A stretch of 64,000 nucleotides of DNA from Faecalimicrobium dakarense. Lineage in GTDB: Bacteria > Bacillota > Clostridia > Peptostreptococcales > Peptostreptococcaceae. The translations under genes and the position numbers were made by a program. This document shows positions 17,759 to 25,073 of the stretch, piece after piece; within the stretch, counting starts at the first letter, position 1; each line of letters opens with the position of its first letter. Where the stretch lies: the NCBI RefSeq assembly GCF_000499525.1, contig NZ_HG529227.1:1-64000 (forward strand), in the 5' to 3' direction. The notes below the pieces were generated by a model. That model had not been told where the DNA came from. It made no database searches and was given only the letters and a program-made list of their open reading frames with translations.

Positions 17759-19162
17759 ATGACTAATCAAAAGAAGAAAAAAGGTTTTGAACTACCTACA
17801 GCCTATAGCATATTGTTATCAATAACAATTGTAATAGCAGTAGCTACACAGTTTTTACCTGTTAAACCAGCAACATTATCAGATGTTGTAATGTCACCTA
17901 TAAACGGTTTAAAAGATGCAATAGATATATCTTTATACGTACTTTTAATGGGTGGATTTTTAGGTGTTGTAAACAAGACAGGAGCATTAGATGCTGGTAT
18001 AGGTTCAATTGTAAAAAAGCTTAATGGAAAGGAACTTCTACTAATTCCTATACTTATGATAGTTTTCTCATTAGGTGGTACAAGCTATGGAATGAGTGAA
18101 GAAACTTTAGCATTTTACGCATTAATTACAGCAACAATGATGGCAGCAGGGTTTGATTCATTAACAGCAGTGGCTACAATATTACTTGGAGCAGGCTCTG
18201 GGGTACTAGGTTCTACAGTAAATCCATTTTTAGTATCAGCAAGTGTAGATTCCCTAAAGGCTTCAGGAATTGTTGTAAATCAAGCTGTGATTATAGGTAT
18301 TGGAGTTGCTTTATGGCTATCATCATTATTTATATCTATGTTCTTTGTAATTAGATACGCAAAGAAAGTTAAAAATAATAAAGCAGAATCAATATTATCA
18401 GAGAGAGAATATAGCCAAGCTAAGGAAGCTTTTATGGATAATAAAGAGGAGACATTGGAGTTTACTCCAAGAAGAAGAATTGTGTTATGGCTATTTGGAT
18501 TATCTTTTGTGGTTATGATACTTGGTGTTATACCATGGGAAAGATTTGGTGTAGAAATATTTAAAAATACATCTATATTAACAGGAAGTGCTCTTGGTAA
18601 CTGGTGGTTCTCTGAGCTTGCTGTTTGGTTTACTATAATGGCTATAATAATAGGTGTTGTATATGGACTTAAGGAAAAAGAAATAGTATCAGGAATTCTT
18701 GAAGGTGCATCTGAAATGGTCGGTGTAGCACTTATAATTGGTATATCAAGAGGTGTATCTGTTATAATGTCAAGCACTGGTCTTGATGCGTATGTGCTAA
18801 ATAATGCATCTCAAACTTTAAGCGGTATGTCACCTATACTATTTACTAATATGGCATTTTTAATATATATTGCTTTAGCATTTTTAATTCCTTCAACTTC
18901 GGGATTAGCTAGTTTATCAATACCAATATTTGGGCCACTAGCTAAGAGTTTAGGATTCTCACCGGAGATAGTTATATCTATATTAAGTGCAGGTAGTGGT
19001 TTAGTAAACTTAATAACTCCAACATCAGGTGTTATCATGGGTGGACTTGCTATCTCTAAGGTGGAGTATAGTACTTGGGTAAAGTTTGCAACTAAAGTGG
19101 TAGTATGTATATTTATATCATCAGCTATAATACTTTCAATAGGTATGATGTTTTTAAAATAA
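17759..19162 (+). CDS. YfcC-family (DcuC/AbgT-related) membrane transporter
   Basis: The 467-residue protein has 11-13 membrane helices and matches the YfcC/C4-dicarboxylate anaerobic carrier group (PF03606). Recognisable blocks include LGGTSYGMSEETLAFY, LLGAGSGVLGSTVNPF and the late repeat-like AGSGLVNLITPTSGVIMG, which pairs with the earlier half as in two-fold carriers. Substrates proposed for this family include dicarboxylates, arginine or peptides; none can be assigned here. ATG 17759 was chosen over 17747 because GGAGG at 17749-17753 would lie inside the longer form. TGG-TATAAA about 40 bases upstream could be an extended -10. It is a single gene. Confidence 0.85.
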   Translation: MTNQKKKKGFELPTAYSILLSITIVIAVATQFLPVKPATLSDVVMSPINGLKDAIDISLYVLLMGGFLGVVNKTGALDAGIGSIVKKLNGKELLLIPILMIVFSLGGTSYGMSEETLAFYALITATMMAAGFDSLTAVATILLGAGSGVLGSTVNPFLVSASVDSLKASGIVVNQAVIIGIGVALWLSSLFISMFFVIRYAKKVKNNKAESILSEREYSQAKEAFMDNKEETLEFTPRRRIVLWLFGLSFVVMILGVIPWERFGVEIFKNTSILTGSALGNWWFSELAVWFTIMAIIIGVVYGLKEKEIVSGILEGASEMVGVALIIGISRGVSVIMSSTGLDAYVLNNASQTLSGMSPILFTNMAFLIYIALAFLIPSTSGLASLSIPIFGPLAKSLGFSPEIVISILSAGSGLVNLITPTSGVIMGGLAISKVEYSTWVKFATKVVVCIFISSAIILSIGMMFLK

Positions 19163-19168
19163 TATAAA

Positions 19169-19198
19169 ATAGATAGGATTTTTCCTATCTATTTTTTT
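19169..19198. terminator. Shared terminator between converging genes
   Basis: AATAGATAGGA/TCCTATCTATT lies between the plus-strand transporter and the minus-strand XRE-like gene, with a T run on the plus side. Confidence 0.75.
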
Positions 19199-19199
19199 A

Positions 19200-19550
19200 T
19201 TACTCATTAAACATTTTACAAATACTTAAATAAAGCTCCTTTTTCTCATCACTACTATACTTATCACTAGTAAATACAACGCTGCAAATACCTATAACCT
19301 CATCATAGGGGTTAACTTCATATTTATTACCTCGGTTGCTACTAATACCTAATAGGTAAGCAAAAGAAACATCAAAAAAATTACATAAATCTTTTATAAT
19401 TCCAAATTCGAGAAGCTCAATATATTCATTACATAAACTATCAGTTTCTATAAAATATCCATAGCTTTCATAAAATCTCTTTTTAAAACTTTCACAGTCT
19501 AAATTTCTTTCAATGCATAACTGCATAAATCTTTCGTTAAATTTAATCAT
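19200..19550 (-). CDS. Degenerate XRE-like regulator paralogue
   Basis: The 116-residue protein aligns over its whole core with the XRE repressor encoded next to it: YESYGYFIETDSLCNEYIE matches the helix-turn-helix zone and FFDVSFAYLLGISS matches the conserved closing helix. Its recognition helix is poorly conserved (no SISHYENDKR equivalent), so DNA binding is doubtful; it may act by dimerising with the intact repressor. The start at 19550 follows GGGGG by a few bases; the longer frame to 19604 adds only a hydrophobic stretch with no ribosome site. It follows the XRE gene on the same strand. Confidence 0.6.
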   Translation of the reverse strand: MIKFNERFMQLCIERNLDCESFKKRFYESYGYFIETDSLCNEYIELLEFGIIKDLCNFFDVSFAYLLGISSNRGNKYEVNPYDEVIGICSVVFTSDKYSSDEKKELYLSICKMFNE

Positions 19551-19677
19551 GTATACCCCCACAAAAATAAAAATAAAATTAAATAATAATACGAAAATGA
19601 ACAAATGGTCTGTAAAAATATGGAAAATATGTTCGATAAAGACTTGAAAAAATTAGCTACAAATTATGTAGCTTTTA

Positions 19678-20049
19678 TTAAATATTTTTAAAGTATGTAT
19701 CAGATACTATTTTAAATAAATTATTTTTATCTTCTTGAGTTGTATTATTATTTTCAAGAACCCTATTAACTGCGTTAATAGCTTCTAATAATAAATCAAC
19801 TTCTTCGTTTGGTTTATCTGATTTTTTATTATCACTTAATCCAACTAAATAATCTATTGAAACGTTAAAGTAAGAAGCAAAATCTATTAAAGCGTCAGTC
19901 TCAGGCCTTCTTTTATCATTTTCATAATGTGATATAGATGATTTAGAAAAAGTGTAACCATATATACTATTAAAATCATCTGCTAACTCTTGTTGTTTAA
20001 AATTTTTCTCTATTCTTAATTCTTTAAATCTTTGACCGAAAGTTACCAT
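19678..20049 (-). CDS. XRE-family phage-type repressor
   Basis: The 123-residue protein begins with a standard HTH_3 domain (residues 4-70): FGQRFKELRIEKNFKQQELA, the recognition helix SKSSISHYENDKRRP, and the closing FNVSIDYLVGLSD. The rest is a short acidic helical tail for dimerisation. GGTGGG precedes the start codon. It is divergent from the replisome-organizer gene at 20258, the usual layout of a cI-type repressor facing the early replication genes, and likely controls both promoters in the 208-base gap. Confidence 0.88.
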   Translation of the reverse strand: MVTFGQRFKELRIEKNFKQQELADDFNSIYGYTFSKSSISHYENDKRRPETDALIDFASYFNVSIDYLVGLSDNKKSDKPNEEVDLLLEAINAVNRVLENNNTTQEDKNNLFKIVSDTYFKNI

Positions 20050-20071
20050 ATACCCACCTCACCATACTTAA

Positions 20072-20176
20072 AGTATAGTATAAAGTTTCTTGAAAGTAAA
20101 TTATTAAATGAAAATTTAGGAAAAAATGTTAAATTTTATTGAAAGTTTCTTTTTTGTATACTACTATAAAAGTATA
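20072..20176. promoter_or_regulatory. Divergent promoters with shared AAAGTTTCTT operators
   Basis: On the minus strand TTTACT (20100-20095), a 17-base spacer and TATACT (20077-20072) drive the repressor. On the plus strand TTGAAA (20139-20144), 17 bases and TACTAT (20162-20167) drive the replication genes. The same decamer AAAGTTTCTT occurs at 20082-20091 and 20142-20151, inside the core region of each promoter and 60 bases apart, as expected for repressor sites. TATACT/AGTATA half-sites at 20157 and 20171 form a further inverted pair. Confidence 0.6.
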
Positions 20177-20257
20177 GACTACTTAGAAAAAACTTTTGTA
20201 TAAAAAGTTAACATAAAAGAAATTTAATTATTAAAGTTAATTACTGGGGAGGAATCT

Positions 20258-21018
20258 ATGGGCTATTGTTTTCACAAGATGAACAAACATATATTGCAGT
20301 TTGATCCAAATATAAATTATCAAAAGGTTAAGTTTAACCACTATGTAATGAGAAAAGTTAATTTAAATAATATGAAGGGCGAGTTGCCTAATGGACAATT
20401 TAAAATAAGTATGAGAAGTGCAGCATCTGATTTAGATATATCTGTAAGTACTGTTTATAATTTATTAAAAAGTTTTGAGGTATTAAATATTGTGAAACTT
20501 ATAAGAAAGGGTGGCAAAGATCATAGTTATTCTATATACAAATACATAACTGATGAAGAAAATCAAAAAACAGTTGTTAAAACAGTTATAAAAAATGATA
20601 TAAAAACAGTACAGTATAGTGATATCAATAATCAGGAAGGTGTATATGAAACACTAGATAAAACACATACAAAAATAGATAGCGAAACATCTAATATAGA
20701 GAATATAAATAAAGATATAAAAATATACACGAGAGTGATTGATTATTTGAATAAAAAACTAATAAGAATTTTAGACCAAATACTAATAAAACTATGTCTT
20801 GTATAGATGCTAGAGTAAATGAAGGTTTTACACTTGATGATTTTTATAAGGTTATAGATATAAAGTCAAAACAATGGCTAAACACAGATATGGAACAATT
20901 CTTAAGACCACACACCTTATTTAGCAATAAGTTTGAAGGATATCTAAATGAAAAGCAAATTGATTATAAAAAAGACCTATCAGAAATTACACCATGGGAA
21001 GTTGAATTTGAATATTAG
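20258..21018 (+). pseudogene. Phage replisome organizer (DnaD-like, TIGR02220 C-terminal domain), frameshifted
   Basis: The first frame (20258-20806) encodes a winged-helix N-terminal domain (SAASDLDISVSTVYNLLKSF near residues 50-70) and a linker. The C-terminal domain of phage replication-initiation proteins starts at VIDYLNKK, but the frame is lost at the A6 tract 20753-20758. With one more A it reads KKTNKNFRPNTNKT and continues in the 20794-21018 frame with DARVNEGFTLDDFYKVID and the closing FLRPHTLFSNKFEGYLN, a clear match to the family. GGGGAGG gives the start. It is the first gene rightward of the repressor and precedes the helicase, so it would recruit the helicase to a phage origin. 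Confidence 0.8.
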
Positions 21019-21042
21019 ATAAGTTTAAAGGGGGAAGGGGTT

Positions 21043-22344
21043 ATGTCTTGTCTTGATGCTATTAATATAGAACAATGTGTTCTTGGAAGTTTAATGGTTG
21101 ATGAAATGTTAGCTTTTAAGATTGATGATTTACATGAGGATATGTTTACTGTTGATTTTAATAAATATATTTTAAAAATTATGAAAAGCTTATATAAAGA
21201 AAATAAAAGTTTTGATATTCAAACTATAAAAACTAAGTTAGATGAAAGAGAATTAGATGTACAAGTTTCATATTTAAGTAATTTATCAGCTATGGGGCAG
21301 ACTTATGCAATTGATACTCATATAGATATATTAAAGGATAAGTGGATTAGAAGAAATGTTATAAAAAGTTGTACTAACTTTTTTCAAGATATTGGACAAG
21401 GCGAAGATATTAATAAAAGCGTACATAACTTTGAAAATAATCTTAGTAAAATTTTAAATGATGAAGATGATTATGGTGATAGTATGACTTCTATTTGTGA
21501 AAATCTATTATCTTTCTTAGAAAGAGATGATGCCACTGGATTTAGATTTGGTATTGATTTATTGGATGATGTTATAGGTGGCTTGTTTAATGGGGAACTT
21601 ACTACTATTGCTGCTAGAAGTGGTGTTGGAAAAACTGCTCTAGCTCTTCAAATTATGCTAAATGCCTTAAATCAAAAAAAGAAGGTATTATTTATTAGTA
21701 GAGAAATGAGTAATCTTCAAATATTTATGAGAAATATAACTAAAAAAACGGGCATAGATACTAAGAAAATGAAGTACAAAGACCTTAATGAAGAGGACTG
21801 GAAGAAAATCATTAGTGCTATGGAGATGTTTAATAAAAGTAATTTGATATATATAAATGATAAGATAAGTACTATTAGTGGGATTAAAAGAAGGATTAGG
21901 CAACTAAAGCCAGACCTTGTAATTGTAGATTATGTTCAATTGCTTAGTGTTGAGTCTAATATGCAAAATAGAGAGAGGGAAGTTGCTAGTTTATCTAGGG
22001 AGCTTAAAAATATTACTTTAGATTTTGAAATTCCAGTTATTCAGTTAAGTCAGCTAAATGATGAGATGAAGGATTTAAGACCTTGGGGAGAAAGACCAAT
22101 GAGAGATAGTAAGGCTATTTTTCATGATAGTAATAATGTTATTTATATTCATGAGCCTGTTGGGTGTGATTTAGAAGAGGCTATTGAAAAAATAGGAAGT
22201 GATAGAGATAGCGTATATGCAGCTAAGGAGAAGGGGATTAAGCTAGTAGATTTGATTATTGCAAAATGTAGAGATGGAGAAACTAAGTTTAGACATTATT
22301 GTTATAATGGGCCAAGACTACATTTTCAAAATATAAAATATTAG
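21043..22344 (+). CDS. DnaB-type replicative helicase of phage origin
   Basis: The 433-residue protein has the DnaB N-terminal domain (NIEQCVLGSLMVDEM, residues 8-22) and a RecA-like C-terminal ATPase with Walker A AARSGVGKT (Ser193-Thr198) and Walker B LVIVDYVQLL. The late block SQLNDEMKDLRP and the arginine-finger region match replicative helicases. It begins 24 bases after the replisome organizer with GGGGGAAGGGG as the ribosome site, and replisome organizer plus helicase is a typical phage replication module. The host dnaB would be elsewhere in the chromosome. Confidence 0.9.
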   Translation: MSCLDAINIEQCVLGSLMVDEMLAFKIDDLHEDMFTVDFNKYILKIMKSLYKENKSFDIQTIKTKLDERELDVQVSYLSNLSAMGQTYAIDTHIDILKDKWIRRNVIKSCTNFFQDIGQGEDINKSVHNFENNLSKILNDEDDYGDSMTSICENLLSFLERDDATGFRFGIDLLDDVIGGLFNGELTTIAARSGVGKTALALQIMLNALNQKKKVLFISREMSNLQIFMRNITKKTGIDTKKMKYKDLNEEDWKKIISAMEMFNKSNLIYINDKISTISGIKRRIRQLKPDLVIVDYVQLLSVESNMQNREREVASLSRELKNITLDFEIPVIQLSQLNDEMKDLRPWGERPMRDSKAIFHDSNNVIYIHEPVGCDLEEAIEKIGSDRDSVYAAKEKGIKLVDLIIAKCRDGETKFRHYCYNGPRLHFQNIKY

Positions 22345-22353
22345 GGGGCTTGT

Positions 22354-22612
22354 ATGTACAAAGATTTTAGAATTGATGATATACCTTGTGATCTTAAAGA
22401 TATTTGTGAGTTTATGGGGGTGGAGATGTTTATTGACTTTTGTGATAAGTTTGGAGGAATTCATTTATATTTTCCAAGTAAAAAAAAGTGTACTTAGATC
22501 TAGTAGAAATAGAGAGATAAAGAAAAATTATAATGGTAAAAATGCTAGAGAACTTGCTCAAAAATTTGGAATTAGTGAGATGCATTTAAGAACTCTAATT
22601 AAAGAAAGTTAA
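22354..22612 (+). pseudogene. Mor-type transcription activator domain protein, frameshifted in an A8 tract
   Basis: From ATG 22354 (after GGGGG) the frame gives MYKDFRIDDIPCDLKDICEF and onward to YFPSKKKCT, then stops at 22497. Taking one A from the A8 tract 22480-22487 gives FPSKKSVLRSSRNREI and joins the frame that ends at 22612 with KNARELAQKFGISEMHLRTL, a helix-turn-helix. The restored 85-residue protein matches Mor-domain proteins (PF08765) found in prophages and Firmicute mobile elements. It follows the helicase by nine bases. Confidence 0.75.
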
Positions 22613-22617
22613 AAATA

Positions 22618-22654
22618 AAAACATACTCATTTTAACAAAAATGAGTATGTTTTT
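22618..22654 (+). terminator. Palindrome 1: terminator after the Mor-like gene
   Basis: A perfect 16-bp stem AAAACATACTCATTTT/AAAATGAGTATGTTTT with loop AACA runs into a T tract. A near copy with a compensated base pair follows at 22682. Confidence 0.75.
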
Positions 22655-22681
22655 ATTTAGATGAATATATTAAATTACAAA

Positions 22682-22717
22682 TAAACATATTCATTTTGAC
22701 AAAAATGAATATGTTTA
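22682..22717 (+). promoter_or_regulatory. Palindrome 2: probable operator covering the fic promoter
   Basis: TAAACATATTCATTTT (22682-22697) and AAAATGAATATGTTTA (22702-22717) form a perfect 16-bp inverted repeat around GACA. The right arm lies between the -35 TTGACA (22696-22701) and a -10 region at 22719-22726 (TGA-TAAAAT or GATAAA), so a bound protein would block the fic promoter. There is no T run, so it is not a terminator on the plus strand. Confidence 0.55.
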
Positions 22718-22757
22718 TGATAAAATGATAATATTAATATATAACTGGAGTGGTAAA

Positions 22758-23804
22758 ATGAAATCTATAGAAAATAACAAATTACAAAATATAGCACTAC
22801 CTATGAATATAGTAAGATTATTAACCTCAATAAATGAATATAAAGGAAAACAAGAACTATATAATCAACAGTCTCCTCAGATGTTAAATACTTTAAAAGA
22901 GGTATCTATTATACAAAGTACGGAATCTTCAAATAGAATTGAGGGAATATATACATCTAGTAAAAGATTGAGTGAAATAATGAGTAATAAGGTAGAACCG
23001 AAAGATAGAAGTGAAAGTGAAATTGCAGGATATAGAGATGTGCTAAATACTATACATAGTGCATATGATGCGATACCAATAAGCTCAAGTGTAATATTGC
23101 AGTTACATAGAGATTTATATAAATTTTCACCGTCTAATGGAGGTAAATATAAAAGTTCTAATAATATAATAGAAGAAACATTACCCAATGGTAGCAAGTT
23201 TGTAAGATTTGAACCAGTAGATGTTTTTTATACAAGCGGATACATGGAAGAACTATGCAAATTTTACAATTATGAAATTAGCAAGGAAAATGTAGAACCA
23301 TTAATCCTTATAGGATTGTTTATACTAGATTTTTTATGTATACATCCATTTAATGATGGAAATGGTAGAATGTCTAGATTATTAACATTATTACTTTTAT
23401 ATAGAAGTGGATATGAAGTAGGTAGATTTATATCTATTGAGAAAATAATAGAAGATAGCAAGGAAACATACTATGAGGCTTTAAATAAGTCGTCTATGCT
23501 ATGGCATGATGGACAACATAATATAAATATATGGTTAGAGTATTTTTTAGGTACAATTTTAAGAGCTTATAAAGAATTTGAAGATAGGGTTGGAATTGTT
23601 ATAAATACAAAAGGGAGCAAAAGTGATAGAGTAGAAAAGGCTATTGAAGGAGTTTTAGGTTACTTTACTAAAGAGAAGATAAGAACTATTTGTCCTGATG
23701 TTGCTGAATCTACTGTAAATAGAGTTTTTGATAAGCTAAAAAAAGAAGGTAAAATAGAAGTAGTAGGTAAGGGTAGAAATGCTAAGTGGAAAAAATTAAA
23801 GTAA
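22758..23804 (+). CDS. Fic-family adenylyltransferase with inhibitory helix and C-terminal winged helix
   Basis: The 348-residue protein has the complete Fic active-site motif HPFNDGNGRMSR starting at His196, which normally moves AMP to a target hydroxyl. An N-terminal inhibitory motif SSNRIEGI (Glu62) marks it as a self-inhibited class II Fic protein, so no separate antitoxin is needed. Residues from about 295 form a winged helix (IRTICPDVAESTVNRVFDKL), suggesting DNA binding and autoregulation through the palindrome in its promoter. ATG 22758 follows GGAGTGG. The role may be in growth control or defence; the target is unknown. Confidence 0.88.
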   Translation: MKSIENNKLQNIALPMNIVRLLTSINEYKGKQELYNQQSPQMLNTLKEVSIIQSTESSNRIEGIYTSSKRLSEIMSNKVEPKDRSESEIAGYRDVLNTIHSAYDAIPISSSVILQLHRDLYKFSPSNGGKYKSSNNIIEETLPNGSKFVRFEPVDVFYTSGYMEELCKFYNYEISKENVEPLILIGLFILDFLCIHPFNDGNGRMSRLLTLLLLYRSGYEVGRFISIEKIIEDSKETYYEALNKSSMLWHDGQHNINIWLEYFLGTILRAYKEFEDRVGIVINTKGSKSDRVEKAIEGVLGYFTKEKIRTICPDVAESTVNRVFDKLKKEGKIEVVGKGRNAKWKKLK

Positions 23805-23832
23805 AAAGGGCTAATTAATAAGCCCTTTTTTA
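23804..23832 (+). terminator. Terminator between fic and the converging YrvL-like gene
   Basis: AAAAGGGCT/AGCCCTTTT with a seven- to eight-base loop and a T run follows the fic stop. Confidence 0.8.
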
Positions 23833-24237
23833 TTTTTTATCTAAGAAAAATCCAAATAAACAACATATTACTGAAAATAAAAATGCCGTTAATATAGAAC
23901 AAGAAATACCATCTATAGTAGATTCTAATACTCCTATTATTATCATATTTAAAGGTACATCTATAGTAAAATAAAGTGCATTTCGCTGAGTGTTTGTAAG
24001 ACCTTTTACATCTTTTAAAACTCTAAAAAAGCATTCTACTACTAAATCCAATGGTAGACCTATAAGAACATATATAATAAAAAACTTTGCTAGTGATGAT
24101 AAACTATCATATTCAAATCCTAATAATGATAGAAGTATTCCTCCGAAAACGAACGTTAATACAAAGATTACTGCTAGTAATATAGATCCAGCAACAACCA
24201 TACTTATAGTGTCTTTTGTCTTCTTAAAGCTTTCCAT
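23830..24237 (-). CDS. YrvL-family membrane protein
   Basis: The 135-residue protein has four membrane helices and matches YrvL-type regulatory proteins (PF14184) in size and in the block LIGLPLDLVVECFFRVLKDV followed by RNALYFTIDVPLNM. The family is small and poorly understood; a regulatory role in Bacillus has been proposed. The start at 24237 follows GGGAGG; the longer frame to 24303 has no ribosome site. It is a single minus-strand gene facing fic. Confidence 0.65.
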   Translation of the reverse strand: MESFKKTKDTISMVVAGSILLAVIFVLTFVFGGILLSLLGFEYDSLSSLAKFFIIYVLIGLPLDLVVECFFRVLKDVKGLTNTQRNALYFTIDVPLNMIIIGVLESTIDGISCSILTAFLFSVICCLFGFFLDKK

Positions 24238-24311
24238 AAAATTCCTCCCATACGGAATTATTATATAATATATTTGAAGGAATTTAAATGAGAGAAATAA
24301 CAAAAAAATAA

Positions 24312-24340
24312 AAATGGCTGATAAATTTATCAGCCACTTT
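24312..24340 (-). terminator. Terminator of the DUF2922 gene
   Basis: A perfect palindrome TGGCTGATAAA/TTTATCAGCCA (24315-24336) has a T run on the minus strand, just after the DUF2922 stop. Confidence 0.75.
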
Positions 24341-24346
24341 TATTCC

Positions 24347-24574
24347 TTATAGAGCTAAATCATATTCAGTTGTATCAGTGGTAACAACCTTAGCTTCTAT
24401 TAAAGAAACAAGAGTTGCACCATTTGGAGCAAATATATCCCTTGCCAATATAATTTCCATAGCTGAAATTATTTCTGCTTCATTTAAATCAGCTCTTGGA
24501 TTATCCACTGATATAGATATCCTTTTATCATCATTAGCCTTAAAAGTCATTATTAATTTAGTTTTACTTTCCAT
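24347..24574 (-). CDS. DUF2922 small protein
   Basis: The 75-residue protein matches DUF2922 (PF11148): KTKLIMTFKANDDKRISISV at the start and NEAEIISAMEIILARDIF in the middle. The function is unknown. GGAGGG lies before the ATG. In clostridia this gene commonly sits just downstream of a DUF1659 gene, as it does here (24683-24904), which suggests a two-gene unit; a GC-rich repeat has entered the gap between them. Confidence 0.82.
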   Translation of the reverse strand: MESKTKLIMTFKANDDKRISISVDNPRADLNEAEIISAMEIILARDIFAPNGATLVSLIEAKVVTTDTTEYDLAL

Positions 24575-24603
24575 AATATACCCTCCTATTAACCTTTATA
24601 AAT

Positions 24604-24684
24604 TTTGAGCAACGGACCTGGTTTTTAGGTCGTTTGAGCCACGTGTGGGCGAACCACTTGAGCGACATGAGCGCAGCGAATTTT
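24604..24684 (-). repeat. GC-rich dispersed repeat, copy A (between DUF1659 and DUF2922 genes)
   Basis: The segment starts TTTGAGCAACGGACCTG and ends CGACATGAGCGCAGCGAATTTT, with internal small hairpins (GACCT/AGGTC and CCAC/GTGG). It is far richer in G and C than its surroundings. The same start and end occur at 63024-63078 and, inverted, at 62854-62914. It overlaps the DUF1659 stop codon. Confidence 0.6.
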
Positions 24685-24904
24685 ATTCTTCTATAGAAGT
24701 GTTGTCTATTTTACAAACTTCCATTAATGTATGTTCTTGAAGATTAGCTATTGCAGTTGCAACTTCATATACATCTTCGTTGCTAGCAGTAGCTTTAACA
24801 TTTGAGTAAGTCTTATTTTTTACTACTGTCTTACCATTTTCATTTTTACCACAGTCAAATCTCATTTTTAATCCTGATGGATTTTTAGTTATTACTAGAG
24901 CCAT
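24683..24904 (-). CDS. DUF1659 small protein
   Basis: The 73-residue protein matches DUF1659 (PF07872), with SGLKMRFDCGKNENGKTVVK and the central YSNVKATASNEDVYEVATAI. The function is unknown. AAAGGGGG precedes the ATG at 24904. It lies upstream of, and in the same direction as, the DUF2922 gene. Confidence 0.82.
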   Translation of the reverse strand: MALVITKNPSGLKMRFDCGKNENGKTVVKNKTYSNVKATASNEDVYEVATAIANLQEHTLMEVCKIDNTSIEE

Positions 24905-25030
24905 CTTAAATACCCCCTTTAAATTTTTAGCAAATACTTTATGTACTGCCTATACTTATATAGTATTAAATAAGTTAAATCTACAGTTTTCAACTAATTT
25001 CTAAAGAAATATTCTAATTTATTTGTACAG

Positions 25031-25039
25031 TGGTATAAT
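25031..25039 (+). promoter_or_regulatory. Extended -10 promoter for the glycan cluster
   Basis: TG-G-TATAAT (TATAAT 25034-25039) lies 35 bases before the nucleotide-sugar dehydrogenase start; the -35 region is weak. Confidence 0.45.
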
Positions 25040-25073
25040 ATATAAATAGAACATAAAGCGTTGGAGGAATAAC

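Noticed and set aside
18280..18777. 165-codon minus-strand open frame in the YfcC-like gene
   Set aside because: It is a shadow of a membrane-protein gene with no family features.
22373..22612. Separate 79-codon gene starting at 22373
   Set aside because: Only its second half resembles a protein family; the matching first half lies in another frame from 22354, so this is one frameshifted Mor-type gene.
22618..22717. Start of a CRISPR array
   Set aside because: There are only two units, each a perfect palindrome, with no further repeats, spacers or cas genes.
24604..24684. tRNA or tRNA fragment in the GC-rich repeat
   Set aside because: No cloverleaf, anticodon arm or T-loop pattern can be drawn from it.
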